A DNA stretch of 64,000 nt. Source: Nymphaea colorata. Taxonomy: Eukaryota > Streptophyta > Magnoliopsida > Nymphaeales > Nymphaeaceae. Positions 11,667 to 24,060 of the stretch are shown piece by piece. The number at the start of each line of letters is the position of its first letter. Positions within the stretch are counted from its first letter, which is position 1. Position numbers and translations under genes: made by a program. Under the pieces are notes generated by a model. It had not been told where the DNA came from. It saw only the letters and a list, made by a program, of their open reading frames with translations, and ran no database searches. The stretch spans positions 744,001 through 808,000 of the forward strand of contig NC_045144.1 in NCBI RefSeq assembly GCF_008831285.2, read 5' to 3'.

Positions 11667-11720
<54 letters not shown>
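11321..11720. repeat. Cluster of (TG)n(TA)n tracts with repeated spacers
   Basis: Three tracts (about 11321-11356, 11414-11449 and 11488-11522) are separated by copies of one spacer containing CTGTTGG and GTGATC.AAGTAGTG. This makes a degenerate tandem repeat of roughly 80-95 bases. A pure TA run at 11656-11720 follows. The matching region at 40895-41064 is much shorter. Confidence 0.8.
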
Positions 11721-11728
<8 letters not shown>

Positions 11729-12595
11729 TGACAGTGCTATCTCTTTTATAACAAAAAATATTGAGAAAAGCCTTATCAATGTTAATTATTTGTTTCTATT
11801 CAACAGGGTGGTTCCCTTCTTTTTTGACTTCTCCACCACTAAAAGTGAAGTATTTTCGAAGAAAGAAATAAAGTGACAGCTCCACTCATTTTGAGTTCTT
11901 ATGCACGTCTAGAGAGAGGGGGAGGAGAGAGAGCAAACAGAAAGATGGAATTCCTTCCGGCATAAGCTAGTGACGATCGGCAACCATGAAGGTTCATGAG
12001 TACCGTGGTGTAGGTACTGTGAATAGGTTTAAAATAGGGAAGGGAAGCTGGTCGACCAAGGCAGGGCATCTTTCAGATGTGGTTTCATTAGCATATGTGT
12101 TTTCTATATGCTTTTGTGGTGATGCTGCTTTGTGTTGAAGTCGGTGATATACATGAGAGACTTCCTTCATAAAAAAGGACAAAAAGTTGCGGAAACTTGT
12201 TCTTCTGCTTGAAGAGCCACATTTAGCACATGTTGAATCATATAAATTAGACTGTCAATTGCTTCTGCTGTAACAGATTTGGATTTTTCATGTTGCCATG
12301 GTATTCATAATTCCTGTCTTTGATAGCCACCATATTGCCATGGGAAGCACAATCTACCAACTTCACATAAGTATTTTGATTCGAGCCTTTCTATTCCACC
12401 TCTAAGTCTGCGTCTTTCCCACCAAGACAGGAACTTTAATATCAACAATGTCATATCATGTAAATTAATGGTTTCTATTCAACGGGGTCCTTCCTCTCTT
12501 TTTCTACTTGTCTACCACTAAAAGTGAAAGTGAGGTGGAAGAAAGAAACAGAGTAAGAGCTCCATGCCCTTTGACTTCTCTTGCATGAAGAGAGC

Positions 12596-12610
12596 AAGAG
12601 AGAGAGAGAC

Positions 12611-12642
<32 letters not shown>
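12596..12642. repeat. (GA)n microsatellite
   Basis: About 45 bases of GA with one interruption, homologous to the shorter tract near 40021-40035 on the other strand. Confidence 0.9.
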
Positions 12643-12644
<2 letters not shown>

Positions 12645-13753
12645 GGGAATTACATGTTTTGTTCTTATTTTAAATAGTAGTCTGTGCTGGCGAGTGAAAA
12701 CGAGAGATGAGCCCGACAAATCCTAAGATCTGTTTTAGCAAAAGAACTGAAGTATGCAACTTTAGTTTGAAAGCGGAGAGACTTCAGGACGTAGTGGATC
12801 CTTCAGGTCCCTTTTTCAACAGTACCGAGGAGTAACCAGTCATTACATAATCAAGATGGTTGAAGTTTTCTTGGGAATAAGATGAATGGTGAAGAAGTTT
12901 AACAACACTGTGATTGTTCTGATTCTCAAGATATAAGGAGCTACAAGTGTGCACCAGTGGCAACCTATTTCCCCATGTAACTTCTTATATAAGGTCATTT
13001 CAAACGTGCTGGCTCTTAGAGAGGCTTTAGGCAACACAATCCCAATTGTGAAATAAATTTTTCGTTGACCTATTATAGCCCCTGTTTAGATGGAGGGAAA
13101 GAATGGATTTGGGAAGAAAAGGAGAGGAAAGAAAATAGAATGAAACAAATTGTTATAAAAGCTTGTTTGAATAGAAAGAAAAAGAATTGTTTAAACTATG
13201 TTTGTTTAGACTACATAAAGGAAAAGAAAGAAATAATTTAAGTTGGTTTACCATAATACCCCAAAGACTCTAGAACTTATTATGCAAGTGAAATATTTTT
13301 GATTCAGTTATACGGCTGGATTCGAAGGGTCCCATGTCAATCTTTAAAAACCTATTTTATATGTAGCATAATATTTATTTATATATATATATATGTTTGT
13401 TTTCCTTATATAAATTTTAAATAATTTATCACCTTAAAATCAACAATGAAAGATAAACTTTAGCAACAGAGGACTTACGAATGTAAAACGCCAAGCATTT
13501 TATCTATGCAACCATTAACATGTGTGAAGGCCTCATCTAAGAAATCCATTTATTTCTTGCTTCATATTAATAGGGATCCTTAGATAACTTTATAAGATAT
13601 AATAATGGTTTCCATAAATTATTTCTTGCCATTCATACTTGCATCTCATCAATCATTTCCAATTTTGATCACAAATTGAAAATGTCATGCTATCGTTTAA
13701 CAAGTGATGTCCAGTTCTTCATGCAAATGGAACTAATATATAGTGAGACCACC

Positions 13754-13943
13754 GGTGGCAGAGCTAGCAATTTCTGATTGAAGGGCACTCTGTTTAGTTT
13801 TAAACTTGAAGGGTCACTCATATGTAAAAGAAAAAAACAAAAGAAACAATAAAAGTCAATTATGTTTACATATGTAAATAAGGCAAAATTTGTAGGCTGG
13901 TGTGGGTAATTGACACACCAGCTACAATGTAACTCTGCCACTG
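13754..13943. mobile_element. 190-base MITE with inverted ends and 9-base target-site duplication
   Basis: The left end reads GGTGGCAGAGCTAGCAAT and the right end, on the other strand, CAGTGGCAGAGTTACATT. GAGACCACC flanks it on both sides (13745-13753 and 13944-13952). A 9-base duplication is typical of Mutator-like transposons. The centre has a hairpin around GCTGGTGTG and CACACCAGC. There is no coding capacity. The paralogue at 38761-38950 lies in the reversed block with eroded flanks, so the insertion predates the duplication. Confidence 0.6.
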
Positions 13944-15660
13944 GAGACCACCTTGCGTTACAGATTACCTCTTCATGTTTCACCACATGGCACTTGTATT
14001 TGTCACTCGTCATGCGATAAAAATATTTTGGAGATGAATATTTCAATTTGTTTGACTATCTTGGAAGGCTTGAAGTGAATTGTGGCTTCTGGAAGAAAGG
14101 AACATGCTTTTTGAGAGTGACTCTAGCACCGTTAGTAGCCATTCTTTGGAATTTGTAATTTCTTTTGAATTTTGACTATGATGCTCTGAGCAGCAGTGAT
14201 CATCTGAGGAATTTGATGTGAAAGGATGGAGGCCTCATAGTGGCCTACTCCTTTTGAACATTCAAGAAGGTGAGCCTGCATATGCAGGTGGGGACATTCC
14301 ACTTGAAGGGAATGAAGACAATGAAGCAAAATGAGTTTGAATATTATAATGAAGATGAAGAAGATGAATAGATAAGTTGCATATTATAAATGTTTGATAG
14401 TATGATGTAAAAACAGTAAAAAGTTTATTGTAAAAGTCTTTAAGACCTCAAATTTTATCATGTTTATCATATCTTATCATTATTATGTCTGTAGATGAAG
14501 ATTTGTTAATTTTTGTAATGTGTGTAATATTGTGATAAGTTGTTTTATATAGGAAACATTTTTCTTGGTTTTATCATAATTTATCGCTACTTTTTTTTTA
14601 ATTGCGAATGCATTACAAAAATAAATTTACAATATGTTACCATACATGTATAGGTTAGCCGGATCGATAAGTGATATCATACTGCTTTTACAAGATTGTT
14701 TCTTTCTTCAAATTAAGTTTCCTACAGTTTCAAGTATTGTCTTATGAGATTGAATAATAACCAGGTGGCCAAATTTGTTCAACAAAATTAAGAGCCTCAA
14801 GAGAAGTTGTCTAGGGCACTGGCAAAAATTGAGCAGGGAAATAAAGCTGCTACTATCTCGGAGGTTGTTCCATGTGAAGAATTGACAGAGTCTCATGGGG
14901 AGGAGGAGGAAATTTGGTGCAGAAGGCAATAAATTTTAGATACATGGGGTGATAGAAATCCAAGTTGTTTTCAAGTTGTAGTTCAAATAGAAATTATTTT
15001 TAATGATGATTAATTCTAACATTTAATTAAGAACTTTATTTTGATTTGCACGCTGGGAAGGCACAAAATGACAAGAAAATGTGGATGAAGCTGGACTAGG
15101 GCTAGCTAGATGATAAAATCTTGAAGGGTCTGGTAATTAATAGCCATCATTTTCTTTCTTAATAAGACCAGAAAAAATATGTTATCAATTAAACATTTTC
15201 ATGATTTGGGTCAAATGACTCATAAATCCAGTGTTTCTTTGGCCAATGTTTGCCATGAGCCAGACCCAACTAGCATTCAATCGACCATTTTTTTTGTGTT
15301 AAGACTGAACCAATTCAAAAAATAAGTACATTCTATAGAGATCTTCCCTTGTGTCCAGTGAGCAAGAGGAGTATTTCATCCTACCGCTCAACAAGAGGGG
15401 TATTTCATCCCTAGAGCCAATTCTGTGTCAAGTGTCCCACAGCTGCATGTTCATTGAAATTCAACAGAATCAGCCTCTGTGATGGTAAATCCTAAATAAA
15501 ATGTTATTATTTCATTGTCAGAAAATAAATAATGAATCATGACTAGTTTACACATATAATTGAGCAAGGTCATCTGTAGACTTAGATAATGTTTGTTATT
15601 TTTTGGGTTAGGCATCTTCCCAGATAGAAAACATACTAGAAGCATCAAACAAAGCAGGGA

Positions 15661-15704
15661 ATATATATTATATATATATATATATATATGAGTGTGTGTG
15701 TGTG
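15661..15704. repeat. (TA)n(TG)n microsatellite
   Basis: TA then TG dinucleotides. It marks the edge of the part of block beta (14.83-15.69 kb) that is absent in the 35-45 kb copy, where a similar short tract sits at 37850-37882. Confidence 0.85.
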
Positions 15705-18589
15705 TTGAAATTAGGCAGCTATTTCTGTGCTCGGATGGTTATTTTGTATTGTTAAAACCTGCCATGAAAGTTGGATTCCATAATTGAAAACCATGGTCAA
15801 GCAATTGATTGTTGCAAATGCATCTTTTGTTATGTTTTTTATCGACACCAAACAAACAAATAACCATCCAGCCGTGGAGGTTCATCTTTGAATCACTTGA
15901 ATATTCAGAAATGATCACGCAAATCCGTTGTTAATCAGCCATTTTAATTACCCTTAAACAAGTTTAAAGTATGATGACATTCGTTTACTTTCCAGTCAAC
16001 TTGTACAATAGATGGATCATATGAATATCCCATCAAAGGAAGTAGGATGGCCCAGCAAAGCAAAATTACTATGACATTTCAAAAAATTGATTCCTCATGA
16101 CATGAATAATTTCATGCTAGCCCGCCAACTTATGATCTTAACCCCTTCTTTAGTGGTGGAGCCAAGACTTTTTGGCTCAAGGGCACGTGAAGTCACCGAC
16201 CTGGGTCTGATGTGGGGACTATGATGTGACAGCAACTAGGTCCAGCATCGTCTCAACAATACTGTTGCAGGGCAATGGTGCACAGCAACCCACACTTCGC
16301 TTCAATACTTGCCTTCTTACAGCATGTTCACCACTTATTGTGGTTACCTAAGGAATACGTTAAGATGCACTCTTATTGATCAAATGGTGATTGGAATTCT
16401 TCAACACAAGAATATTCAAAAGCTATTACTTAAAATTGCTTGGATTGTGGAGAAGGATGCAGAAAACACAAAAAGTTGCATGCAATCCCCGGTAAATGAT
16501 AAAAGAACTTGTTACATCACTAGCTAATGTCACCAGCCACTGTAAGTCCCCTGGCAAGATGGTCCAATCTTGGTATCTATAAATTATGACATAGAAAGTG
16601 GATTAATTACTGTCATTTGTATATTTAATTACCTATTTGATGTCTCATGAATAGAACGAGGGGCTCCCTCGACAGTTTCCGAACGCAAAAAAGCTCTTTG
16701 TTTTCACAAGGAGTGGCTGCCGGAAGTTCATGCAGCGCAATTGCATTATTATGCAAGAATTTTTTGTTAGGTACTGGAAAACTATATATTTTAAACTTAG
16801 AACATGGTAACTCCTCAACTTGATTGCAAGATAAGCTAAGCAAGGTTATAATCAATCACCAAAATATGGAGTACATCACTAACTTGTGGAGTTTGGTGCA
16901 TGTAGGATGGAGAATCTACCAGAGTCCAAAAATCACGAAAATGGTTTTCAGCTAGAGATCAATCTGAAGAAAAATAGAACCCTAAAGGGGTAGTAGCAAA
17001 GCCAAATTTCTGACTGGGGGGTAGTATTAGTTTAACTTTCAACTTTAAGGTATATAAAAAAATTGAAAAAAAAAGAAGTATCAATGACTGGTACGGGAAA
17101 TTGCTTACAAAATCCGCAATGCGGCTCCATTACTTTTAAGGAGTCATTTGGAAGCAGGGACATTCATACAGTTTTCATAATAAGAACAACCACTAAATAG
17201 GTAGACAAAATTTGGGATGCTTAGCAGAAGTCTAACCGAGCGTGAGTGACTATACACAATTTCCCTGGATCTCTTTCCTCCAATGAAAAAGATTGAAAAC
17301 CAGAAGATGACAAAACAGGACACATAATAACTACGTACCATGAAGAAGAGAAAAAAGATCTATTTAGATGGGTGCTTTATGTTACTTCGTGCCTAAGAAG
17401 GTGCAGTCCTTCCAGTTTTCACTTTTAACCTATACAAATCAGACCTTGGGGCATGCAATATATTGGATCATATAGATATGTAGCCCTCCACATACGTCAG
17501 CAGAAGTATATCGGATGCCCACCTAAGCAAGAAGTTAAGTCTAAGATGTCTGAGAAAACTTGTTCCTATAGATGGATAAGCAAATGCTAGTCCATCAATT
17601 CGAGATCCAATTCCAGATTTTTTAAAGTGATATCTCATCCACAGCATCGCATCGATTGAGAAATCAACATGCGATATCCCATGACAATAATGGTGGCCAA
17701 AGTGCAATTTCTTCTCTCCATCGCCTGCAGACCCGAAGCCCCGATATGAGATTGAGTTGTGTGCACATCCGAACGCACAAGTATGCAGTGGAAAAAAGAT
17801 GGGGTTGGGGTACTTTTGAATTTGTTAATAAAATGATGTTTATTTTAGACATGTTAACTCTTTCATACATACATGCATATATATATATATATATATATCC
17901 TCTTCTTTGAAGATATGTCTTTTCTATAATACCTTTTCTTGGACTGGGTACTCTCCTTTCATTATGGCTGTTACATTAATACAAATATGTTCATGTTGTC
18001 CCATGTCCACCTGAACTCTAAACCTGGTTATATATGTGTCATACAAATGCAAAAAAATTTTTTGAACTGGTTATGATGAAAATAGTCCCAATTTACACCG
18101 AAAAAAAAAATTGGGAAGACAAAAGTGGAAGTTAAAAAAAAAAACTATAAAAGACATACCTTTTGAAAATTACTAAAATGTCCGCTTACTCTTGGGTATG
18201 TACTTTGGGTACCCTTAACTGGGCATTCAACTCAATCTACCCGAACTCAGCTGAACGCTCTCCACTCACTGCCTCTTCATGAGCAACTGTCGCCACCCTT
18301 TCTCTCTCTGTCTCTCTTTCGCTTTCTGATTTAGCCTGATTTGTTTCTTTATTCTAAAACAGCTCTTAAGGATGGTAGGAAGATTAATGGACGATGTGGG
18401 CTATTAGAGAGAGAGAAATGCATGGAATATTCTTGTGTCAGATTTCCATTGCATCCATGGGTCACATTTTTCTTTCTTTGACAAGTAGCCTAAACCATTG
18501 CATCCAGCGTTGTTAGCCGACGTGAGGTCTGTGTGCATGACCTAGAAGAATGCCTCAGTAGGAAGCATATAAATATTAAACATCAATCA

Positions 18590-18800
18590 AGAAGAAGTTA
18601 CATGGTGGTCCGGCCATCTGAAGAGCACGGCTGGACGTCGATGGATCGAGCCCAGTTTCTTGGACGGGCCTGCCCTGATTGCGTTTTGAGAAATCCAGGA
18701 CTTGTCAAACACGATGAGCAGCCATTGACTCCACAGTTTTTCCAAAGGAAAAGGACTGACCTCATCGGTTCGCAGTTTGAATGGGTTGCCACAAAACACA
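18590..18800 (-). repeat. GC-richer repeat shared with about 30690-30890
   Basis: The reverse complement resembles the plus strand at about 30690-30890, both containing TGGCTGCTC or TGGCTCCTC followed by GTGTTTGAC or GTGTTCGAC and GGCTGGAC-type words. It is clearly less AT-rich than its surroundings. Short open frames on both strands look accidental. It may be part of an older transposon that I cannot classify. Confidence 0.45.
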
Positions 18801-19159
18801 GTTACTCGTCGGTGGCAAAGCTAGATATTCAGTGCTGACAGGCAGGCCCTTCAAAAAATCGGTGGCCGAGGGATGCCATATGCGAATCAGCAAAATAGCT
18901 ACGGAGCTTTAGCAACTAAACTAATAATTTTTGTGTGCCTGTGTGGGCAATTGCCCAGAGAAGCCCACATGTTCCTGCATCATTCTTGATAAATAGGAGT
19001 TGCCTATTGTAATACTTATCAATCCGCCTTAATGGTAGTTTAATTCTTCATACTCTCACATTCTGTTTTTCTCTTGTAAAAGTTGGTTGGAATCAGCCGA
19101 CTTGAATTGTAGGGGCTTGGCTTGGGTTGATCCAAAGTGTTATACAAATCGGCTAATAT

Positions 19160-19188
19160 TTATTTATTTATTTATTTATTTATGTTTA
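19160..19188. repeat. (TTTA)n microsatellite
   Basis: About seven TTTA units in a row. Confidence 0.9.
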
Positions 19189-20262
19189 CTTAGAAGAAAC
19201 TCTCTTCTTCATAAAACCACCAAGGTGGACGTACTGTACATCGTTCAACTCGAATGTTGTTCTTGCCATGGTTTGCAGACAAGAGAAATAACACACTAGA
19301 ATGTGACAGCGGCCACAAGATTCAAACCTTGAATTCCTTGCATATGAACTGCCTTGCAGCCCAGTTGCCCTATGTGCCTTGAGGCAATCAGCCAATCTTT
19401 ATTCAAGTGGTTCGGAATGAAGCATGATTTAGCCAATTCATCGCCAATCGCCCATTTCAAAAGACGCAGATGTGCTTACAGGTTTCTTTCAGTTTCCACT
19501 TGATTTTACATTTCATTCAGGGAAATTCCAAAATATTGACAAAGTAGCTTCCAGCTTGATCTCACTCTCAAACTGCGGGCCAACATGGACCATCTACAGT
19601 CCAGCATCTGCAGTTTCGCATTGTTGAGGAATCGATCAATGACATCATTGGAGTTGGTCAAAGAGGTGCATCAACAGTTTAACCCAACCTGGGGATATCA
19701 AAGGGTTGGGTAAGGTCCGAGCAAGCTGGCTCTCGCCTAAATGAATGTGGGTGAACCGGATCTGGAATAGCATTAGGCTGGACCAAGGCTTGACAAGGCC
19801 GTGCTTGGGCTGACCCAAGGCCTTTATTGGCAGTCCAAGCCTGTTCTGCTTAGTTATTGAGCCAGGGCCTGACCATCAACTTCATGTTTATCTTGTACTC
19901 GACCCGATATCTATCCTTATTTGAAACTCTTCACTTTTCAAATTGGCAAATCCATATCTGTTGTTGTACACCTCCCTGCAATGGATAATACGAAATATGA
20001 AATTCCAAAACTTTTGGAAGCAGAAGTGCAATTAAGCAAAACAAGCATGAAGTTTTACACACATCATCCCAACTATGTTGCATTCTTATCCTAACGTCAC
20101 CAGCATGCCTTACCGCTCCTCCCCCTGTTCCAAAAAAATAAAATAAGCAAATAACCAAGTATTACTTCAAGTCAATAATTTCTGTGGAAACATTGAGTAA
20201 CAGCAGAAAATCTCATGGGCAGCCGTTTTTTAGCCCCATGTAGTAATCCAAGCTGCCTCTTG

Positions 20263-20480
20263 TGAAATACTCATGCTCAACCTGAATTGTTTGGTTCCTC
20301 ATCAACCAAGTGGAGTCAATCGAGTCTTCAGATCAGTGATGGCTTGGGAGCAAGAATGGATGCCTCTGAGATGGCTATCCAAGACTTGGTGGAGGAATTC
20401 CGTTGGGCAGCAACACAAACAGCCCCCATTGAGGAAGTCCCACATCAAAAAGATTGTGGTTGAGTTAACTGTCCTAAAGA
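20263..20480 (+). other. Short open frame, unrecognised
   Basis: One plus-strand frame stays open for about 70 codons without a clear start and contains the acidic, helix-like segment MDASEMAIQDLVEEFRW. It could be the remains of a Ty3/gypsy-type gag coiled coil, but there is no second motif to support that. A stop ends it before 20485. A second overlapping frame with an ATG at 20273 is compositionally less convincing. Confidence 0.15.
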
Positions 20481-22661
20481 GCACAGTTGCTAGTGGGGCG
20501 ACTAGTTAATGAGCTAAATACAGTTATTTGAGTCGATTTTTTCCCTCTTTACTTGCCTAGAAAATTCAATATAAGGAACTTCAACTTATTAACCGTGGTT
20601 AGTTGTCTCCTTGATTTGGTTGTTCACACTAAGATCCTGGTGGCTATATATTGAGAAATCTACAATGATATTTCTACCATTCATCTTTGTAGTATAAGTG
20701 AACTATGCTCATGATACGTGCTCTGTTTAAAACCTCGAGTTTGTGTAATCCAGTTAGATTGTTAGTTCATCTTCTCCATCTCTAAGAGCCCTGTCCAGAG
20801 AAACCCTACATGATGCAGGAAAGGCAGAAATTAATAATATTTGCAAAATGAAGTGTTAAAGCCGGAGAGGTGCGTTGGGAGAATTCATATTAATGACATG
20901 CTTACGTGCCATGAGGAAGATCAAGGATCGGCATCTGCGTCCTCCTGTTTTGGATTCTTACATTTAATTCTGAAATCTTTTTGAAGAGAGCTAATGTCAT
21001 CCAACCTCTCTGTAGAGCTTGGTCAGTTAGAATCTGAATTCACAAGCTCGAAAACGTTAGGAAAATTGGGCGTATATACACATATCAGATGGTTAATCAA
21101 AGTCCATCTGAAATAGCTAAATAGGGATTTAACTGTTCGTTTGGCTGCCAGGTCAGCCTAAAAACTAGGCCCTAACATGGTGGAGTGGGCAAGTAAAGAA
21201 TATGAGTCTATTTTCAAAACATGGATTGGTTTTGGAAATTTTTAATTTTTATTTTATTTTTTATTTTTTCTGCTGAAATACTAGAACTATAAACTTTTGA
21301 ACTGAGAGCAAAACGTTCGACTTCCTATGTATGTATGCTTTATTTGTAATTAATTTGATAGATGAGAAACGAAATTAAACTGATTACTTTACAAAACAAA
21401 TCATCACAAGGTCTACATATCTAAGCTAACGTTTCTTCTTCCTGTTTATGTGGCTAAGGTCTTTTTCTCCCTTTCTCGGATGACAGAGTGTTTTATTTGA
21501 ACAGAAATATGATCAGATATACCAAATGAACCATAAATATCCTGAAATTTTTTCACATTACTACAACAGCCAACATATTTCCTTATCGCTGTCCTTTCCA
21601 TGTCATGACATTATTATTTTGCTTATGCTAGTTGCGTTTCAAGTTGTTTCTAATTCTTCCAAGGCCAAAAGGGGCCATGTATATGTAGGATTGTTAACCT
21701 AAAGGCCCATTTGACAAAAGAAACAGCTTATAAGTATTCTATGAATATGCCCAAAAAATCTTTGAAGAGACTCATGAACATTACAACAAATGTGTTTCAT
21801 AAATCTGTCTCAATCTTTAAAACGTATTCATAAAGCAGTTTACAAATTGTTCTCGTTGCCAACCTGTCCGATCCTAAGAGTTGCATATTTTTCATGTCTT
21901 GCTTCAGCTGTTTTGGATACAGAACTATTAAGTACGCCTTTCTTGCATGCTGAATTAAGGACTCTTAAATTGATTTTAGCATAAAGTTAGACGATAGATA
22001 CAAGTGAAATCACCCAGGCAGGCTGGGGTGGAACAGGAGAAGAGCGGTGGGATTCTATCGAGTTTTCTTGAGTCCAGCCTAATTGGGTCCGAATTGGTTG
22101 TACGTTGGAGTTGATTTTGCAGTACGTACTTGGAGTTCGATCAGCTCAAAATTGGGTTCAAGTAACTTTAAATCCTATGTATTTACTGTAAAATGGCAAA
22201 GAATTTCACTCTGATCAAATCTAGATTTAGGTTTCTAACTACCTAAGACAACCGAATCCAGTTAATGACTGGATCTTATTTTCTCTCACGTGCCAGTTTA
22301 AACTACGATCGAACCTTGTGCTTGACCCTCGATAGTGAGGGGCTTGGTTGGTTACTGGTCTGGACTATGTTGAGAAATCGATCCTTGGGCCCAATAAACC
22401 TGGGTGTTGCCCAATCCATTTACTTAATGGACCTGGTCACCGAGGATGGGGGCTGTGTTACGGACTCAAGATGGCAGACTGTTTAGCTATGAATACCTAT
22501 CATCCATAATTGAGGTAGATTAACTAATGTTTCTAATCTTGTTTAATTATGTGCTGAAATTCAAGGATTTTTCTTTTGGCATTCACAGAAATTGATTTGT
22601 ACTTTAAAACTACCTTCTAAGAAGGTGTCCATACACTACAAGGGGTGGATCGTTGTGGTTC

Positions 22662-22709
22662 CACACACCCCCCCCCCCCAACACACACACACATATATAT
22701 ATATATATG
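22662..22709. repeat. Poly-C / (AC)n / (AT)n compound microsatellite
   Basis: A run of about 12 C is followed by AC and AT dinucleotides, beside the repeat copy at 22730-22930. Confidence 0.9.
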
Positions 22710-22729
22710 AATGATTGGTAGGTACTTGT

Positions 22730-22930
22730 CCATTTGGGTAAGTGATAAAAGCCAAGCCTCTTAAATTTGTGTTAAAAAGTGTTTTAAACAAAAAATGAAC
22801 CTTCTAGTGTGTTTATAAACACTAGTTTAATATAAATCATGCTTTAGTTCCAGACTTTCTTTTCTAAAATTAATCTTTCCATTACCAAAATTTTGATGTT
22901 ATAAGAGTTGTTCATTTTTTTATGATTAAG
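22730..22930 (+). repeat. Dispersed AT-rich repeat copy outside the blocks
   Basis: Contains AATTTGTGTTAAAAAGTGTTTT and TATAAACACTA.TTTAAT words that also occur at 30110-30280 and 41090-41290, and reversed at 5830-6010 and 11130-11280. This is the only copy I see outside the duplicated blocks, so the family is likely a mobile non-coding element. The ends are unclear. Confidence 0.55.
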
Positions 22931-23086
22931 AAACATTATTTAAGCAAGAAAAAATTATTTGTTGCTCTGAAAATTATTCTTTAAGATCATACTTGTAAGG
23001 TGAGATTGTAAAAGCAAATATTTTAATAATTAATTTGATGGGTTTGTTTTTTCCCTCTTACCCAAGTGGTCTCGTTTTTGCCAACT

Positions 23087-23135
23087 TATATATATATATA
23101 TATATATAATATATAATATATAATATATATATTTT

Positions 23136-23187
<52 letters not shown>
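23087..23187. repeat. (TA)n then (GA)n microsatellite
   Basis: About 80 bases of imperfect TA followed by GA dinucleotides. Confidence 0.9.
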
Positions 23188-24031
23188 TGAGCGAGTGAGC
23201 AAATGATGACTCTAGCTATTTATAGTCACCCTGCTATCTAACCAAGGCCGTCCATCTAATGCATATATATGGTTGAGAGAAAAACAAGAAGAAAAAGATG
23301 AAATTTAATACTAAATGACAAAAAGTCTATCACCATTTTTCATTGTTTTTTCTTAACCATCTATCATGATAGATCGAATGGCTCTTCCAGGGGCAGAACT
23401 AAGATTTTTTTAGGAGTGGGCCAAACAGTCCAACCTGCGGATCCGGGTGGGGCCAAACTGAACCCGAATCCAAACAATACAAGGCACAACTAAAAGTTTT
23501 CAATTTTTTCTATGTTTTTTTTTTTTCAATTTGCTGGGGTGAGGCCATGGCCCAGGCAGGCCCTCCGTCCCTGGTTCCACTTAAATGAGGATGACAATAA
23601 AAAGTTGGAGTCACCATTCAATTTTCTTATGTCTAACATTTTTGTAGAAACAGTGCACGTTTTGTTCTTGAAACCGAAATAAAAGTTTGATTTACTTACC
23701 AAAATCTAGTTACGTGCATGGTGTACAGCCTTTTAAAAAAAGCCAAGTGTACCATGACCCACTTGTATTGGGCCCCTCACCCACATTTTGGGGGTACTTG
23801 GCATGCACAAGATCCTATGCACAATGCATTTGTTTACTGGTCTATGCATATAACCAGATTTGCTCGCTTACCTACACAAGTCCTGGTGCTGCATGGGGCA
23901 CCTCCTCCGGGATAGTCAATAACTACTGAAGGATCTTGCCTGCAGATGTCATTGTTGGGATTGAGATTGAGATCAACTGCAAAACTGGTCCGCAAAATAT
24001 TTGAACCCACCACTAGCCAGAGATGTTGAAC

Positions 24032-24060
24032 AAGAAGAAGAAGAAGAAGATGATGATGAA
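24032..24060. repeat. (AAG)n(ATG)n trinucleotide repeat
   Basis: About five AAG units followed by ATG units. There is no supporting coding frame around it. Confidence 0.85.

Larger units (their letters stand above)
7248..17910 (+). repeat. Segmental duplication block beta, copy A
   Basis: The reverse complement of this block runs from about 45100 down to 35560, and parts of it recur at 52900-54745 and 49400-50530. It has no intact gene. Inside are the copia fragment at the left edge, exon-like sequence near 8.2 kb, long TA tracts, a 190-base MITE and older direct repeats: 8845-10050 resembles 17370-18560, and 10620-12720 resembles 5300-6850 of block alpha. The 14.83-15.69 kb part is missing from the 35-45 kb copy but partly present at 54.4-54.7 kb. 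Confidence 0.8.

Noticed and set aside
12843-13037. Open frame of about 64 codons conserved between the two beta copies (39624-39818)
   Set aside because: The two copies are recent enough for such a short frame to survive by chance. No domain, no codon bias and no supporting promoter or homology.
18533-18838. 101-codon open frame on the plus strand
   Set aside because: It lies in a GC-richer dispersed repeat also seen near 30.7 kb, where the frame is not kept.
22730-23090. Possible complete MITE bounded by GGTAAG-type words
   Set aside because: The candidate inverted ends share only about nine bases and no target-site duplication is visible.
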